Below, piece by piece: positions 21,027-30,842 of a stretch of DNA of 64,000 nt. The first letter of the stretch is position 1. The number at the start of each line of letters is the position of its first letter. The stretch lies in contig SWBL01000172.1 of NCBI GenBank assembly GCA_024195585.1, positions 40,866-104,865 of the forward strand. Direction: 5' to 3'. The position numbers and the translations under genes are program-made. Source of the DNA: Aureobasidium sp. EXF-3400 (Eukaryota; Ascomycota; Dothideomycetes; Dothideales; Saccotheciaceae). Below the pieces are notes generated by a model, which did no database searches, was not told where the DNA came from, and saw nothing but the letters and a program-made list of their open reading frames with translations.

Positions 21027-21875
21027 ATGCCCATCCATCTAATGACAGACGACGACAGCATGTCTTACAACGGCAATTACAACAACAATAATTCGTCCCG
21101 CTACGAGCAGCGAGAGCCGTCGCAGCAACAACCACAGCAGCCAGGCACTCAACAGAACCGCCAACCTCCTCAAGATCCACCACTCACAACTTCGCCAAAT
21201 TTTGACATTCTGGACTGGCATCCAGCATATGAATCATGTCAACGTTACTTTCTCGACCACGCTCAGCATGAAGCTGGTACGCAAGCATTGTGCGCCTTGA
21301 TCAACATCCGATTACCTTTTCAATGGCACCAAAATCCCGTCATGTCATCAAATCCAGGAACCAGTCCGGCTTCTGGAGGCCCATCATTCAATTTCAATCA
21401 ATGGTCACGACCAAACTCGTCAGCGAACGGCCGCAGTCCGCAACAGACTCCCGCTTTCGTATCACTGGTTCCTTATATTCGACGTCTTGTAATCACGGGA
21501 TTCGACAAACCTGGCATCCTACACGGTTTCTTCGGTGATGCATACCAAGCAGGCATCACACCCATGCAAGACTGCGAACGTCGCAACTATCTCTTCGCTG
21601 CCAAGCACGGCGGCTGGCGCACCTGCAAAAAGCAATACGATATGAATCCCGAAGAGACAGTTCCTTTCTTGAAGCCGCTGCAGAGTATTCGTGACGAGGA
21701 ATTGGATGCGGCAGAGAAGAGTTGGAGCTCTTGGTTGGCTATGGAAGATTGGATGATTGGGCCCCGAGCACCCCACGAGGAGACTGCACCGGATCAATCA
21801 AGTCAGCGTTCGCGGCCGTGGGAGCATGCAGGTAGTATCGCAGGCTATGATTCAGGACTTCCGGACGGCGTCTGA
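21027..21875 (+). CDS. Conserved fungal protein of unknown function
   Basis: Single exon, 282 aa. The first 55 residues are low complexity (Asn/Gln/Pro-rich, disordered). Two conserved blocks follow: NFDILDWHPAYESCQRYFLDHAQHEAGTQ..ALINIRLPFQ, and VSLVPYIRRLVITGFDKPG through HGGWRTCKKQYDM and WSSWLAMEDWMIGP. I recognise this as a family widespread in Pezizomycotina and usually left as a hypothetical protein (some databases carry a transferred apoptosis-inhibitor-like name that I would not trust). There is no signal peptide, transmembrane segment or catalytic motif. The first ATG is chosen; a second in-frame ATG at codon 6 is equally possible. Confidence 0.75.
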   Translation: MPIHLMTDDDSMSYNGNYNNNNSSRYEQREPSQQQPQQPGTQQNRQPPQDPPLTTSPNFDILDWHPAYESCQRYFLDHAQHEAGTQALCALINIRLPFQWHQNPVMSSNPGTSPASGGPSFNFNQWSRPNSSANGRSPQQTPAFVSLVPYIRRLVITGFDKPGILHGFFGDAYQAGITPMQDCERRNYLFAAKHGGWRTCKKQYDMNPEETVPFLKPLQSIRDEELDAAEKSWSSWLAMEDWMIGPRAPHEETAPDQSSQRSRPWEHAGSIAGYDSGLPDGV

Positions 21876-22293
21876 ACTCTTGGCTGCTCTGCTTCTTATG
21901 TGTCCCTGCAAGATACATCTGTTATACCATCTATCAGCGCAGTCTTCAGTACGCAATATAGAAGCATTATCACATTTGCCCGACGAGGCAGTCAGAGTTG
22001 TCCCCACGGTTGCACAAGCAGAGAATTCCATCAGTGGGTGCACTTTTCCTGAAAGTGGCAGCGGTGCTTTGACGCCGGATAGCAGTGAAGGAAGAAGCTC
22101 GGCAGGGAGTGTTCGTTTCAACGCAAAGTGCGACTCAGACGTTCTCAGACTGCAGTATCAGTGGCCCGAAAGATCGCTTTGAGTAGGGCAAATTATGGAC
22201 GAAGGGGCTTGGGAAGAAGACAGTGAGAGACGTAGTCTGAATAACATAGCCGTCATCCACAAATAACACCACTATCGCAGAAATTGGGAAGTC
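21876..22293. other. Convergent intergenic region
   Basis: This is a 418 bp stretch between convergent stops, with no gene. The frame that continues after 21875 in another register is GC-driven and not conserved in any way I can see. Confidence 0.4.
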
Positions 22294-22890
22294 TTAGATA
22301 TAACCCTGCTGTCTCCAGCGATTGACCTCCCTATCCTTCTTCTCCAATCCCGCTTTGTGATATTCATCATCTTCTTCGTAAATACTCTGATATGTAAACC
22401 AACCCTGCTCATTCCCCTCCTCTTCTTCAACAAACTCTTCGAAATTCATATTTGCGATGTCAAGATTGCACCAAATCAAATACACATCATCCCAAGGCAC
22501 ACGCACTTTATCATATCTTCCGCAAACGCTGTCAGGGTCGTCGTAATATGCGTCAGGCAAGCTGCATAAAATGCAAGTCTTGGTCTCTAATCCCGCAGAA
22601 TCGAGGCAGACGAATAAGCTTGCGGCTTCGGGCGCATCGTCACCGCTTTTGAGGTTTATGCAGTATGCTTCGAGATCTTTGATGGTTGCACCAATCCATA
22701 CGTTTTGTGGAGTGCTTTGCAATGGCAGTGAAGTACCTTTGTTGTCGTTTTGATTGGCGGCTTTGTCGGTTATTAGTTTGAAGATATCCAGGTTTCCATC
22801 CGATTCTTCCCAGTCGCGCATGCAGAGTAAGGCATGATTGATTATCTTAAAATCTGCTTCTGGGGCAGTGATGAAGAGGAGGCCAGCCAT
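22294..22890 (-). CDS. DUF6924-like protein
   Basis: Single exon, 198 aa. The segment VPWDDVYLIWCNLDIANMNFEEFVEE resembles the W-x-x-N-L-x-I-A-N-M-D-F-E-E-F signature that I associate with DUF6924, a small family known mainly from bacteria. The N-terminus (LLFITAPEADFKIINHAL) could be the first strand and helix of the same fold. Several cysteines (CILC, VCGR) are present but show no clear metal-site pattern. It is acidic, with no signal peptide or membrane segment. Function unknown; the family link is from memory. Confidence 0.65.
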   Translation of the reverse strand: MAGLLFITAPEADFKIINHALLCMRDWEESDGNLDIFKLITDKAANQNDNKGTSLPLQSTPQNVWIGATIKDLEAYCINLKSGDDAPEAASLFVCLDSAGLETKTCILCSLPDAYYDDPDSVCGRYDKVRVPWDDVYLIWCNLDIANMNFEEFVEEEEGNEQGWFTYQSIYEEDDEYHKAGLEKKDREVNRWRQQGYI

Positions 22891-23301
22891 GTTTGGTCGG
22901 TATGGGTATGAGGTTTAGTGTGATGGAGGGACGAGTACAGCGCTTGATGGGGTTTATCAGCTGGCTCCCGCTTGTTGTCTCGGATCTATTAGAGGCATGA
23001 AAAGTGTGGAAGGTTCTTATGATAGAAGGTGTAGAATAGACTTTGTTTGGAACGATGATGTAAGTTAGGCAGCGACGGCTGAGATGTGATTCGCTAAAAT
23101 TACGGGAGGATTAGGTTTGTCGACACCGCAGGAACTTGACGCCGCATCAACTCGGATAACTTAATGTAGTAAATTCAAAATCAGTATCACACAGAGTGCG
23201 GCATAGTGTAAAATAGTCCATATGACCTTTTGAACCTCTCTTTCGGTACGACCGCTTCTGTCAACATACCTCTAAGATCGCACCGGCCACAAACACATGT
23301 A
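22891..23301. other. Divergent intergenic region
   Basis: 411 bp between divergent genes, with no coding or RNA signal. An open frame extends 24 codons upstream of 23302 without an ATG. Confidence 0.4.
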
Positions 23302-24126
23302 ATGGCCGAGCTGAGAGCCAGGAATCTGCGTCAGCAACAGCTTTCGTCGCTAGGCCTACGATACCCTTTATGGATATTCGAAGCCGACGACCCACGATGG
23401 CCACGCCGTCTTGCGTCCTTGCTCCCTGAATCGCATCCTGCACAAATAACACACTGGGTAGCATCATATTCTGAATACGCCTTGCACCTCAGCCCACTAC
23501 AAGACATCTCTAGTAACAATCAAGATGCAGCACCAATGACCCGTAACCAGCACGCGAAGCTTGCTCAAAGTGTTCTCACACAGCTCCGCTACGATGACAC
23601 TTACGATTCTGATTCGCTACAAGTGATCTTCGACGACGGCGGGGAGCAAATCACCAAGCCACTCGGCTCTTGGGTGTTCGACAGTCACAACCCCGACTGG
23701 ATTGATCCTACAAATGTGCTCAGAATTGAGCGCGCGTGGGATGGGGTTCCCCTCTGGGACCCCAAGCATGGCCTAACAAGTATCTCCGATCCTGATGCCT
23801 CGCACCCGATTTTCGGCATTGCGACCTTGGTCGCTGACGACGACGAACTGGTGTTTGCTGCCGGAATTCAGAAAACTGACGGTGGTGAGGGAATTCGCAA
23901 AGCTGAGTTTCAGTGTCTGGATGCTGGCGCTGCGGAAGGGTCTGTGAAAGGTGTTGTTTGCCCATCTAGGTGGGTAGAGCCAGGGGATCAAGGGTTGATG
24001 TTACATCGGGGGCCGAAGGACAAGCGTAATCAGCAGCTGTTGGCAGGGACGTTATTGCAAAATGCTGCGTGGGAGGACGTGGTAGAGTACGCAAAGGGCA
24101 TGAGGCTTGAACCGCTCTGGCGATAA
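23302..24126 (+). CDS. Hypothetical protein
   Basis: Single exon, 274 aa from the ATG at 23302. I do not recognise the family. It is soluble and acidic, with a moderately conserved look in the middle (LGSWVFDSHNPDWIDPTNVLRIERAWDGVPLWDPKHGL) and near the end (NQQLLAGTLLQNAAWEDVVEYAKGMRLEPLW). There is no signal peptide, membrane helix or cofactor motif. It is transcribed away from the DUF6924-like gene and in the same direction as Mediator subunit 5. Confidence 0.6.
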   Translation: MAELRARNLRQQQLSSLGLRYPLWIFEADDPRWPRRLASLLPESHPAQITHWVASYSEYALHLSPLQDISSNNQDAAPMTRNQHAKLAQSVLTQLRYDDTYDSDSLQVIFDDGGEQITKPLGSWVFDSHNPDWIDPTNVLRIERAWDGVPLWDPKHGLTSISDPDASHPIFGIATLVADDDELVFAAGIQKTDGGEGIRKAEFQCLDAGAAEGSVKGVVCPSRWVEPGDQGLMLHRGPKDKRNQQLLAGTLLQNAAWEDVVEYAKGMRLEPLWR

Positions 24127-24454
24127 TTCATAGTTCGTGTTGATCGCGGCCCTACTGTTACATGCTGCTATTTGGCGAGTATACTATTGTTGAGTTGCTG
24201 GAGCGAGTATGCGTAACTACGAGTCTTTCTCGCGACAGTCTTGGTGTTTATGGCTTCCTATTTTACGTCGTGGACCGTGCATCACTCCTGCCCTGCCAAG
24301 GCAAATTTGACGCCTGCCGAACTTTTGACGATCCATCACCCGCTCCATCTCCTGTGAACATCACTACCGACATATATGTCTATCGCATTGCAGAGTATTA
24401 TACCAGTCTGATAACACTCCAAGGAGATCGGACATTGTCCGAAATATATTACCA
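24127..24454. other. Intergenic region upstream of MED5
   Basis: 328 bp that presumably contain the MED5 promoter. Nothing else recognised. Confidence 0.35.
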
Positions 24455-27400
24455 ATGGAAGCGTCCACCAGTCATACTGCTTGGACAACATTGTTCCAGA
24501 ACTGCTTTAGAGGTCGCATTCGTGCTACTCAACTGGGCAATGCTTTCTCGGAGCTCTGGAGCACTCAACCCATCGCTGAATCGCAACTGGCCAGTATCGT
24601 TTTCACATCCGGAGCCCCTGGCATCGATCCCTTGATCAACGAGTATCTGGAACAAATCCTACGCGTCACTTCCGTAGACACATCTGATATTCTCATTGCT
24701 CTCCTGGCGCATTCGCGCTATGCACTCAGGAAGGCAGCCTCAACTCGCACTCCCACGAGTAATGCCTTCTTCGAATATGTGTTATCGATGCTCGTGCGTC
24801 TAGTCGCCTCTGGTGAACGACCGAAATCCGCGCGTGAAGCCCGGAACGTCGTACGAGCCCTTGGAGAGTGCCTCACGGCCTGTCGCGCTCACGAGATGGT
24901 TCTCGCCATGCAGAACGGCGGTGTGATGCCAATCTCGGATCCACAAGTTGTCGCGTCCTTTGAAACATTGGCTACGCTTGCTATTGCACTTCTCAACAAT
25001 CCCGGGGTCAAGACCGACATTGATGTGTGGCCTCAAAGCCTGAGGGAAAAGCTCTCGTCTTCATGCAGCGACTTCGCCGAGCTTATGAGCGGAATGTCGC
25101 ATTCGCAGATCGGTACGCGGCTTCATATGTTGGCCAAAACTCCACCTCTCGGCAAACCCGATTTCAGCACTGCAGAGATTGCATCAGCAGTCGATGATCT
25201 TCCAGTCACCAACTCACGAGTTGGCCTTTACACGTATCTCAACGCAGCACTGTGTGCGAGACCTCTGACAGACGATATGTCGCTGTTCAACTACTTGCAT
25301 GCTAAGTACCAGAATGATACACAATCTCTGGTTTCGGATTTGATTATCGCTTCTTTCGATATTCTCGCAAACGCTTTGCAGCAGAGTCAATCTCAGAACC
25401 ACATACTCTGTTATCGCTCCTTCATTGCTAACAAACTGCCTTTGCTGATCACCACTCTATCCGGGTCCTTCGCACCTATGACGTCTCAAGTCTACATTCA
25501 AATGGCTTTGAGACGTGTTGATGTGCACCCATTTCCGCCGTTGTCGTCTGAAAGTGACACCACGAAGAATGAGGTTCTCAAGAAGAGCCGTCAGGAATTC
25601 GTACAGGCCTGTATCATGTTCCAGCTTGGAAACGAACAAGCTTTCCACTCGGTCATGGGTGAATCGCCAGCTCCGACCACATCTCGTGTTGTCAGATACA
25701 ACAGACAATCTCTGGCTCAGCAATGCATCGCAAATATACACCGCGTCGAGGAACTGGCTCGTGAGCTCGAGGGCATGAGCGGCAATGCAGGTGCGATCTC
25801 TGGTGCGCTGGTCGACACTATACAGCATCTGTACACTGCAAAAGAGACTATGTCTCTGCGAACAGTATGCAACACCCTCTCTCGACACTTGCCACTCATG
25901 GATGTCATCTTCCAATACGCCCAGCCCGCGGACGTGCTTTCTCCATTATGCAGTCTTCTGAATGAATGGACGCATGACGAGGATCAAAGTGAATTTCAAC
26001 CACCCTACGAAGAGTTCGCGTCTATCTTGCTACTTGTCCTAGCTATCAACCATCGATATCAACTGGCCGAGGCTGAGATGGGAACCTTCTCGTCTGACAC
26101 TTTCATCATGAGATTCCTCAGCAATATGTCCTCGAGCATTCCCACCAGCGCACTCGATGCTGAACAATCAAAGCAGCTCACCAAATGGGTTCAAGGTTTG
26201 TATGCCACAGATGAACAAGGCGAGACGAATGGTATCAGTGACGAGACTATGTCACACTGTCCGCCTCAGTCTTTCTACCTGTTGGTTCCGACTTTATTCG
26301 AGCAGAGTGTACAGGCCTGTAAGCTTCAGGCTCTTGACATCAACACGTTAAAAGGCGGACTTGAGTTTCTGCTCGAGCCGTTCTTGCTGCCCTCGCTGGT
26401 CGGAGGCCTCAGCTGGGCCACCAAACACTCTTGGGAAGATCACGGTGACACAGAGATTCTGCTACAGATGCTGCGGAAGCTGATCCAGCCTGACTCGATC
26501 TCCGGTGACGCCCAAGCGATGCATCGAACTATACTTGGTATGGTCGCCAGACCTTTGGTGACATCTCTGCAAGAGCTACAGCGAAGGCAGCCCAAGCGCA
26601 AAGACGTTCTTCCGCTCATCGAGATTCTCCAGTCCCATCAAGACAGCCAGCGATCAGGCAAATGCAGTTTAGCTGAGCTCACAGAGTGGTGTGCTACTCC
26701 CGAAGGTGGCTTACGAGCTACCGTCCGCAGCATTATCCGTGGTCTGGTCCGATGGTCCGGGCAGGGTAGCATCAATTCCCTGGCTTACAGCTACAAACAC
26801 CAGACCATGACTACAGCCCTGGACATGTTTGGAGCAGATGAGGTTTTAACTGTGGTATTAGACGAAGTCTGCGCGCAAACTCGGATTGGATCCGGTTCAG
26901 CAGCGCTCGAAGTTGCTACTGCAATTATCTGCGCACCTTCGCCTTTGTCCGCCGCATTGTCTCAGGCCAACGCTCTTATGCGATTTGACCAAGCTGCTCC
27001 GCTCCCGGTCAGTCCACGCCGTACGTTGCGTCAGGCGCTGCGAGCAAGACTAGAAGAGCACAAGGACCTTCTTAGTACCGAGACTGAACGAGTAGAAGCA
27101 CTTGTAAGACTTGGTCGTCGTGTTGAAGCGCAACTCGCTGTCCCAGCACAGCTCACCATGCCCATGACAAATATCGACCTGGGCGACATGAACATCACTG
27201 GTGCAGACATGCAGATCACAGGCGCGGACATGCAGATGACTGGCGATACCGCGGCTGAGTCAGCGAATGTGACAGTGGACCCGGACTTCACCGCTGCTAT
27301 GGACCAGTCACTCCAGATGGATGCGACCAACATAAACGACCCCAACGCCATGTCTCTTGACATGTCAAATGACCTATTCAACAGCCAGGACATGAATTTC

Positions 27401-27511
27401 GATTTGACTGGTACATCTCAACAACATGGGAATGGTCAAATGAGTAATGAGGATGATATCTTCGCCGGTCTTGAGATGGATCTGGGTGGCGATGATTTTG
27501 ATTTCTCCTAG
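24455..27511 (+). CDS. NUT1: Mediator complex subunit 5 (Nut1)
   Basis: One uninterrupted exon encodes 1018 aa, matching the usual length of fungal Med5. The sequence is an all-helical scaffold with family-like blocks such as LLEPFLLPSLVGGLSWATKHSWEDHGDTEILLQMLRKL and the N-terminal WTTLFQNCFRGR. Med5 belongs to the tail module of Mediator, the nuclear coactivator that links transcription factors to RNA polymerase II. The last 110 residues are acidic and disordered, with a short tandem repeat (GADMQITGADMQMTGD) and a terminal Asp/Phe-rich tail (GLEMDLGGDDFDFS), a composition like an activation domain. The assignment rests on overall pattern memory, not on a catalytic motif. Confidence 0.8.
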   Translation: MEASTSHTAWTTLFQNCFRGRIRATQLGNAFSELWSTQPIAESQLASIVFTSGAPGIDPLINEYLEQILRVTSVDTSDILIALLAHSRYALRKAASTRTPTSNAFFEYVLSMLVRLVASGERPKSAREARNVVRALGECLTACRAHEMVLAMQNGGVMPISDPQVVASFETLATLAIALLNNPGVKTDIDVWPQSLREKLSSSCSDFAELMSGMSHSQIGTRLHMLAKTPPLGKPDFSTAEIASAVDDLPVTNSRVGLYTYLNAALCARPLTDDMSLFNYLHAKYQNDTQSLVSDLIIASFDILANALQQSQSQNHILCYRSFIANKLPLLITTLSGSFAPMTSQVYIQMALRRVDVHPFPPLSSESDTTKNEVLKKSRQEFVQACIMFQLGNEQAFHSVMGESPAPTTSRVVRYNRQSLAQQCIANIHRVEELARELEGMSGNAGAISGALVDTIQHLYTAKETMSLRTVCNTLSRHLPLMDVIFQYAQPADVLSPLCSLLNEWTHDEDQSEFQPPYEEFASILLLVLAINHRYQLAEAEMGTFSSDTFIMRFLSNMSSSIPTSALDAEQSKQLTKWVQGLYATDEQGETNGISDETMSHCPPQSFYLLVPTLFEQSVQACKLQALDINTLKGGLEFLLEPFLLPSLVGGLSWATKHSWEDHGDTEILLQMLRKLIQPDSISGDAQAMHRTILGMVARPLVTSLQELQRRQPKRKDVLPLIEILQSHQDSQRSGKCSLAELTEWCATPEGGLRATVRSIIRGLVRWSGQGSINSLAYSYKHQTMTTALDMFGADEVLTVVLDEVCAQTRIGSGSAALEVATAIICAPSPLSAALSQANALMRFDQAAPLPVSPRRTLRQALRARLEEHKDLLSTETERVEALVRLGRRVEAQLAVPAQLTMPMTNIDLGDMNITGADMQITGADMQMTGDTAAESANVTVDPDFTAAMDQSLQMDATNINDPNAMSLDMSNDLFNSQDMNFDLTGTSQQHGNGQMSNEDDIFAGLEMDLGGDDFDFS

Positions 27512-27928
27512 TCCGATGAATCGAACCGCGCACCAGTAACTTTCAGTCACAGCCCTTGGTCTCCACCCTGGAGAGTACATGCAAGGATCTTGAATAAAGA
27601 TAGATGATGGTATAACCCTGTCATCAGTTTGCTACCATGATCCCAATTCCACCTTCCCACATGCTAAAGTCTGTCACCCTTACACTCTGACAAGGGCATC
27701 GAGTGATGCCCCCATTGTAGGAAGACACAATGGTTTCCAAGTCAAACATGCATCCCTAGAGAATCGAGCAGATGTCGCTCTTCATATAGAAATTGAGAGT
27801 CGATACGGAAAAAACTTCGTCAATGTTTGAGTGAGTTTATTCTCATTACTATACTAAACAGATGTATTCGTACAATGACTTTCATTACATCCCATGACCA
27901 GACATCGAGTCTCTTACATCCTCATCCT
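27512..27928. other. Convergent intergenic region
   Basis: 417 bp between convergent stops; nothing recognised beyond 3' flanks. Confidence 0.4.
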
Positions 27929-29791
27929 CTAATCAGACTTCGCCATACTGAAATCCTTGAGAGCACGTCCATTCTCCACCTCCTTCTTCCAACACGTTCT
28001 TTCCTCATTAGCAACACCAGGACCCGAGTACACAGATCCATAAACACCAGTTGAGTAACTCTCCTTACTATTCTTTCCAGCATGCTTTTTCTTATACCAT
28101 TTACCATAGGCAAGCAAATAGTACAATCGGAAAGCGAGAAGTGCAAATCTATCGCGTTCCAAGTCTTCAGGATATGTGGCGCCGAGGTCAACGGCAGCGG
28201 CTATTCCAGAGATACAAGCGACTTCGTGGGCGTTGACCATTGTCCATGCTGCAGCAAAGCGAGTGTGGTTTTTGCCGTTGAGTGCCCACATCCAGGGTAC
28301 GACGAAGAGGTAGTGGGTAAAGGAGTGACACAACTGATGCCACCAATCCTTTCTGATGATTTTGCTTTCGTCGATTTCGTCGATGGACCAGAGATGCGAG
28401 TCGCGGTCTTTGTTTAGGAAAATGGTTTGGAAGACTGCGTTGTCGAGAGGTGTGTCTGGGGGGAATTGAGATTGGTAGTTGCTGCAGTTGAAACTCATCT
28501 CTAGCTTTGTGAGATCTGAAGGGTACATTTTGATCAGGTACATGGGTTTGAAGTTCTTGCGAGCGAATTCTACGCGGGAGGTTTGGTCTTTGCCGTTGAG
28601 GGTAGTCACGGCTTGCTCTTCGTTAAACTCCATTTCGTAGTGTTTGCGCATGTAGTTTGCATCTGAGTGAGTGACGGTAATGTCGTTGGCGAATTTTGCA
28701 GAGCCCAGCACTTTGTTTTCTTTCCATGTTGCGCAGGGTTTGAGGATGCGTTTCGCGGTGTCGGTGAGGACGCACAGCACGATTTCGTCGTAGTGTTCTT
28801 CTTGCTCGGTGGCGTTGGGGTCGCCGTTGGCGCCTTCGACTGTGTTGGGTACCCAGGCTGAGTCTTGGGTGTGGCCGTCTGAGGCGGGTGTGCGCTTGAT
28901 GATTTTCACATCAACGCCATCCTTGTTTCTGCGCACCACTTGAGTGACCTCAGTCGACAAACGGATGTGGACGCCCTTTTTCTCCAGACTGGTCTTCCAG
29001 TCGCCGTAGAATTCGCTGAAATTGGGGAAGACGACCATGGGGGGCATGTTGCTGGCTACGCTGGCCTTGTCGGTGGGATACCACATTCCGTAGGTGGGAC
29101 TTGTGCAGAGACGCTCCAAAACCATACTGGGGACTTCGGGGGCGTAATTGCCGGTTCCGAGGAAGAGGGCAACCATGGGCAGAGCAACCACATTGGCGAA
29201 TTCTTCGGAGAACATGAAGAGCTTTACCACGTACTTGATGGGAACCAGGGCGAAGAAAACCTCGAACCAGCGAATCATCTTGATCATGTAGTAGAAGCGT
29301 CTGACCTCCTTTTCATGCTTTTTGAGCATCATGGTCGAGTACACGTTTGTCCAGAACTGGTCGTCCTTGCCAAACGAAACGTGAAGCTTGACAGGATCGG
29401 CATGGTGTCCCTGGCGAGCAAACATAGTCATCGTATGGTGGAAAATGTACGAGCCACCCTGGACACCCTGATTGAGCCAACTGGCGCCATATTTGTTCTT
29501 GTCGATAGGAATACTGTAGGCTTGACCACCGCAGTAATCAACAGCATCAACAAGCGTAACGTCGAATTTGTCAGGCTGCTCGGCGAGGTGGTGAGCGCAG
29601 CTCATACCTGTTTGCAAAACGCGTCAATTCACATTCTGCCACCTTCATTGAACATGCGAAAACTCACCTGCAGCTCCAGCACCCACTACCAACACCTTCT
29701 TTCTCTTATGTTGGTTTTCCATCTCTTCAGCTCTGTCGTAACGCGTCTGAGAAGGTTCGCTTGCTGGTATCAAAGGTCTTGTGTCTGGCAT
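27929..29791 (-). CDS. FAD-dependent oxidoreductase (amine-oxidase-like)
   Basis: Two exons in coding order, 29668-29791 and 27929-29607, give 600 aa. The dinucleotide-binding motif VLVVGAGAAGMSCAHHL spans the intron, which confirms the splice. It is followed by an acidic residue (VTLVDA) and GGQAYS, as expected for FAD binding. Near the C-terminus NAHEVACISGIAAAVDLGATYP resembles the FAD-contacting end of flavin amine oxidases and desaturase-like enzymes. Two hydrophobic stretches (WFEVFFALVPIKYVVKLFMF and the region about SEEFANVVALPMVALFLG) could sit at a membrane. Substrate unknown. The start is the first in-frame ATG; the open frame extends further upstream without one. Confidence 0.8.
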
Positions 29792-30136
29792 GTGAGGCAG
29801 GCAGGCAAGCAATCTATTGTATAGTGATTGCGACAAAGAAGCGAAGGCTAGTGGGAACTGCAACGCTCATGTAGCACGACGAAGAATGACATACGCAAAA
29901 TCAAATGCCATCATGACCTCCAAGAAACGAAAGACAACATCGTCATAGATTCACGAAAAGCTATCTGGGGCGCAGCGGCGGCTATGCCGATCAGGGTTTA
30001 GCGTTGCGAGATTAAGTTCGATATCATTCCTCCGACTCTCGATCTGCCGTGCGTATCTTAATGGAGTGGTTCTCATATCACTTGTTAAGTGCAATATTGA
30101 TGTAGATGATTAAATGGTATATGATGGTTTCTTTTT
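29792..30136. other. Intergenic region
   Basis: 345 bp between two minus-strand genes, holding the oxidoreductase promoter. No other signal. Confidence 0.4.
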
Positions 30137-30842
30137 CTAAAGGACTTGATAAGCGTCGTAAACGACCATGTCGCCCACGCGTCCAGAGCTTGCAATGAAG
30201 ACAGCCGAGTTGAGCCAAGAATATCTCTCATCACCAGTCTCAAATGTAAGGTGGAGGCGCATTCTGAATGCATCAGGGCCGATTTTGCCCTCTCCCAGCT
30301 TTTCCAAAACTTGCTTCTTTCCTGTTCTTGTTCTGTGGTTCAAGGAACGTCAGTATGCTGTCGTTCACTTGCTCTGTTTAGAAATGGAGAAGGGTCGCAC
30401 TACTCACCCTGTCGTGCGCAAGTAGAGGACAGCTCCGTCATGTGTTTCCAAGTTGTATCTCGTATCCAGATGAGCGGTTTGCTGGTCACCATCGTGGTCG
30501 CGCACAATCTCCCAATCTTTATCGCCCATTGGTTAGCAACCCTCATTGGCCACACCAGAAAGGTACATTCGTGCTCTCCCACTCACCTCCACCTCCGGGA
30601 AGAATTGAGCCTCTTAGGCGTGGGCCTTCGAATCTACCGCCCTTGAAGATCACAGTGGACCTGTCACCGTGGGGGCCATTTCCAATATGTCTGAAGGATT
30701 CCATATCACACTCCAAGTGGAAGAGAAACTGAAGCGATGGGATGGGTAGCTTGTAGTCTGGCTTTACCCAGTCGCTGTTGGTCAATTTGTCGATGCTGAC
30801 GGGCTGTTCCACCGTGCCTGGCTGTGGTGTCGAAGATGCCAT
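30137..30842 (-). CDS. DUF3237 family protein
   Basis: Three exons in coding order (30587-30842, 30408-30516, 30137-30332) give 186 aa. The sequence fits DUF3237 from end to end: PSLQFLFHLECDMES, IGNGPHGDRSTVIFKGGRFEGPRLRG, ILPGGGDWE, DTRYNLETHDGAVLYLRTTG, FRMRLHLTFETGD and WLNSAVFIASSGR near the end. The family forms a small beta-barrel; no activity is established. There is no signal peptide. Both introns are supported because they rejoin conserved blocks in frame (GGGD|WEIV and RTTG|TRTGKK). Confidence 0.85.

Noticed and set aside
28940..29824. A 294-codon open frame on the plus strand opposite the FAD oxidoreductase
   Set aside because: It mirrors the codon pattern of the oxidoreductase on the other strand, which has clear FAD motifs; no family resemblance of its own.
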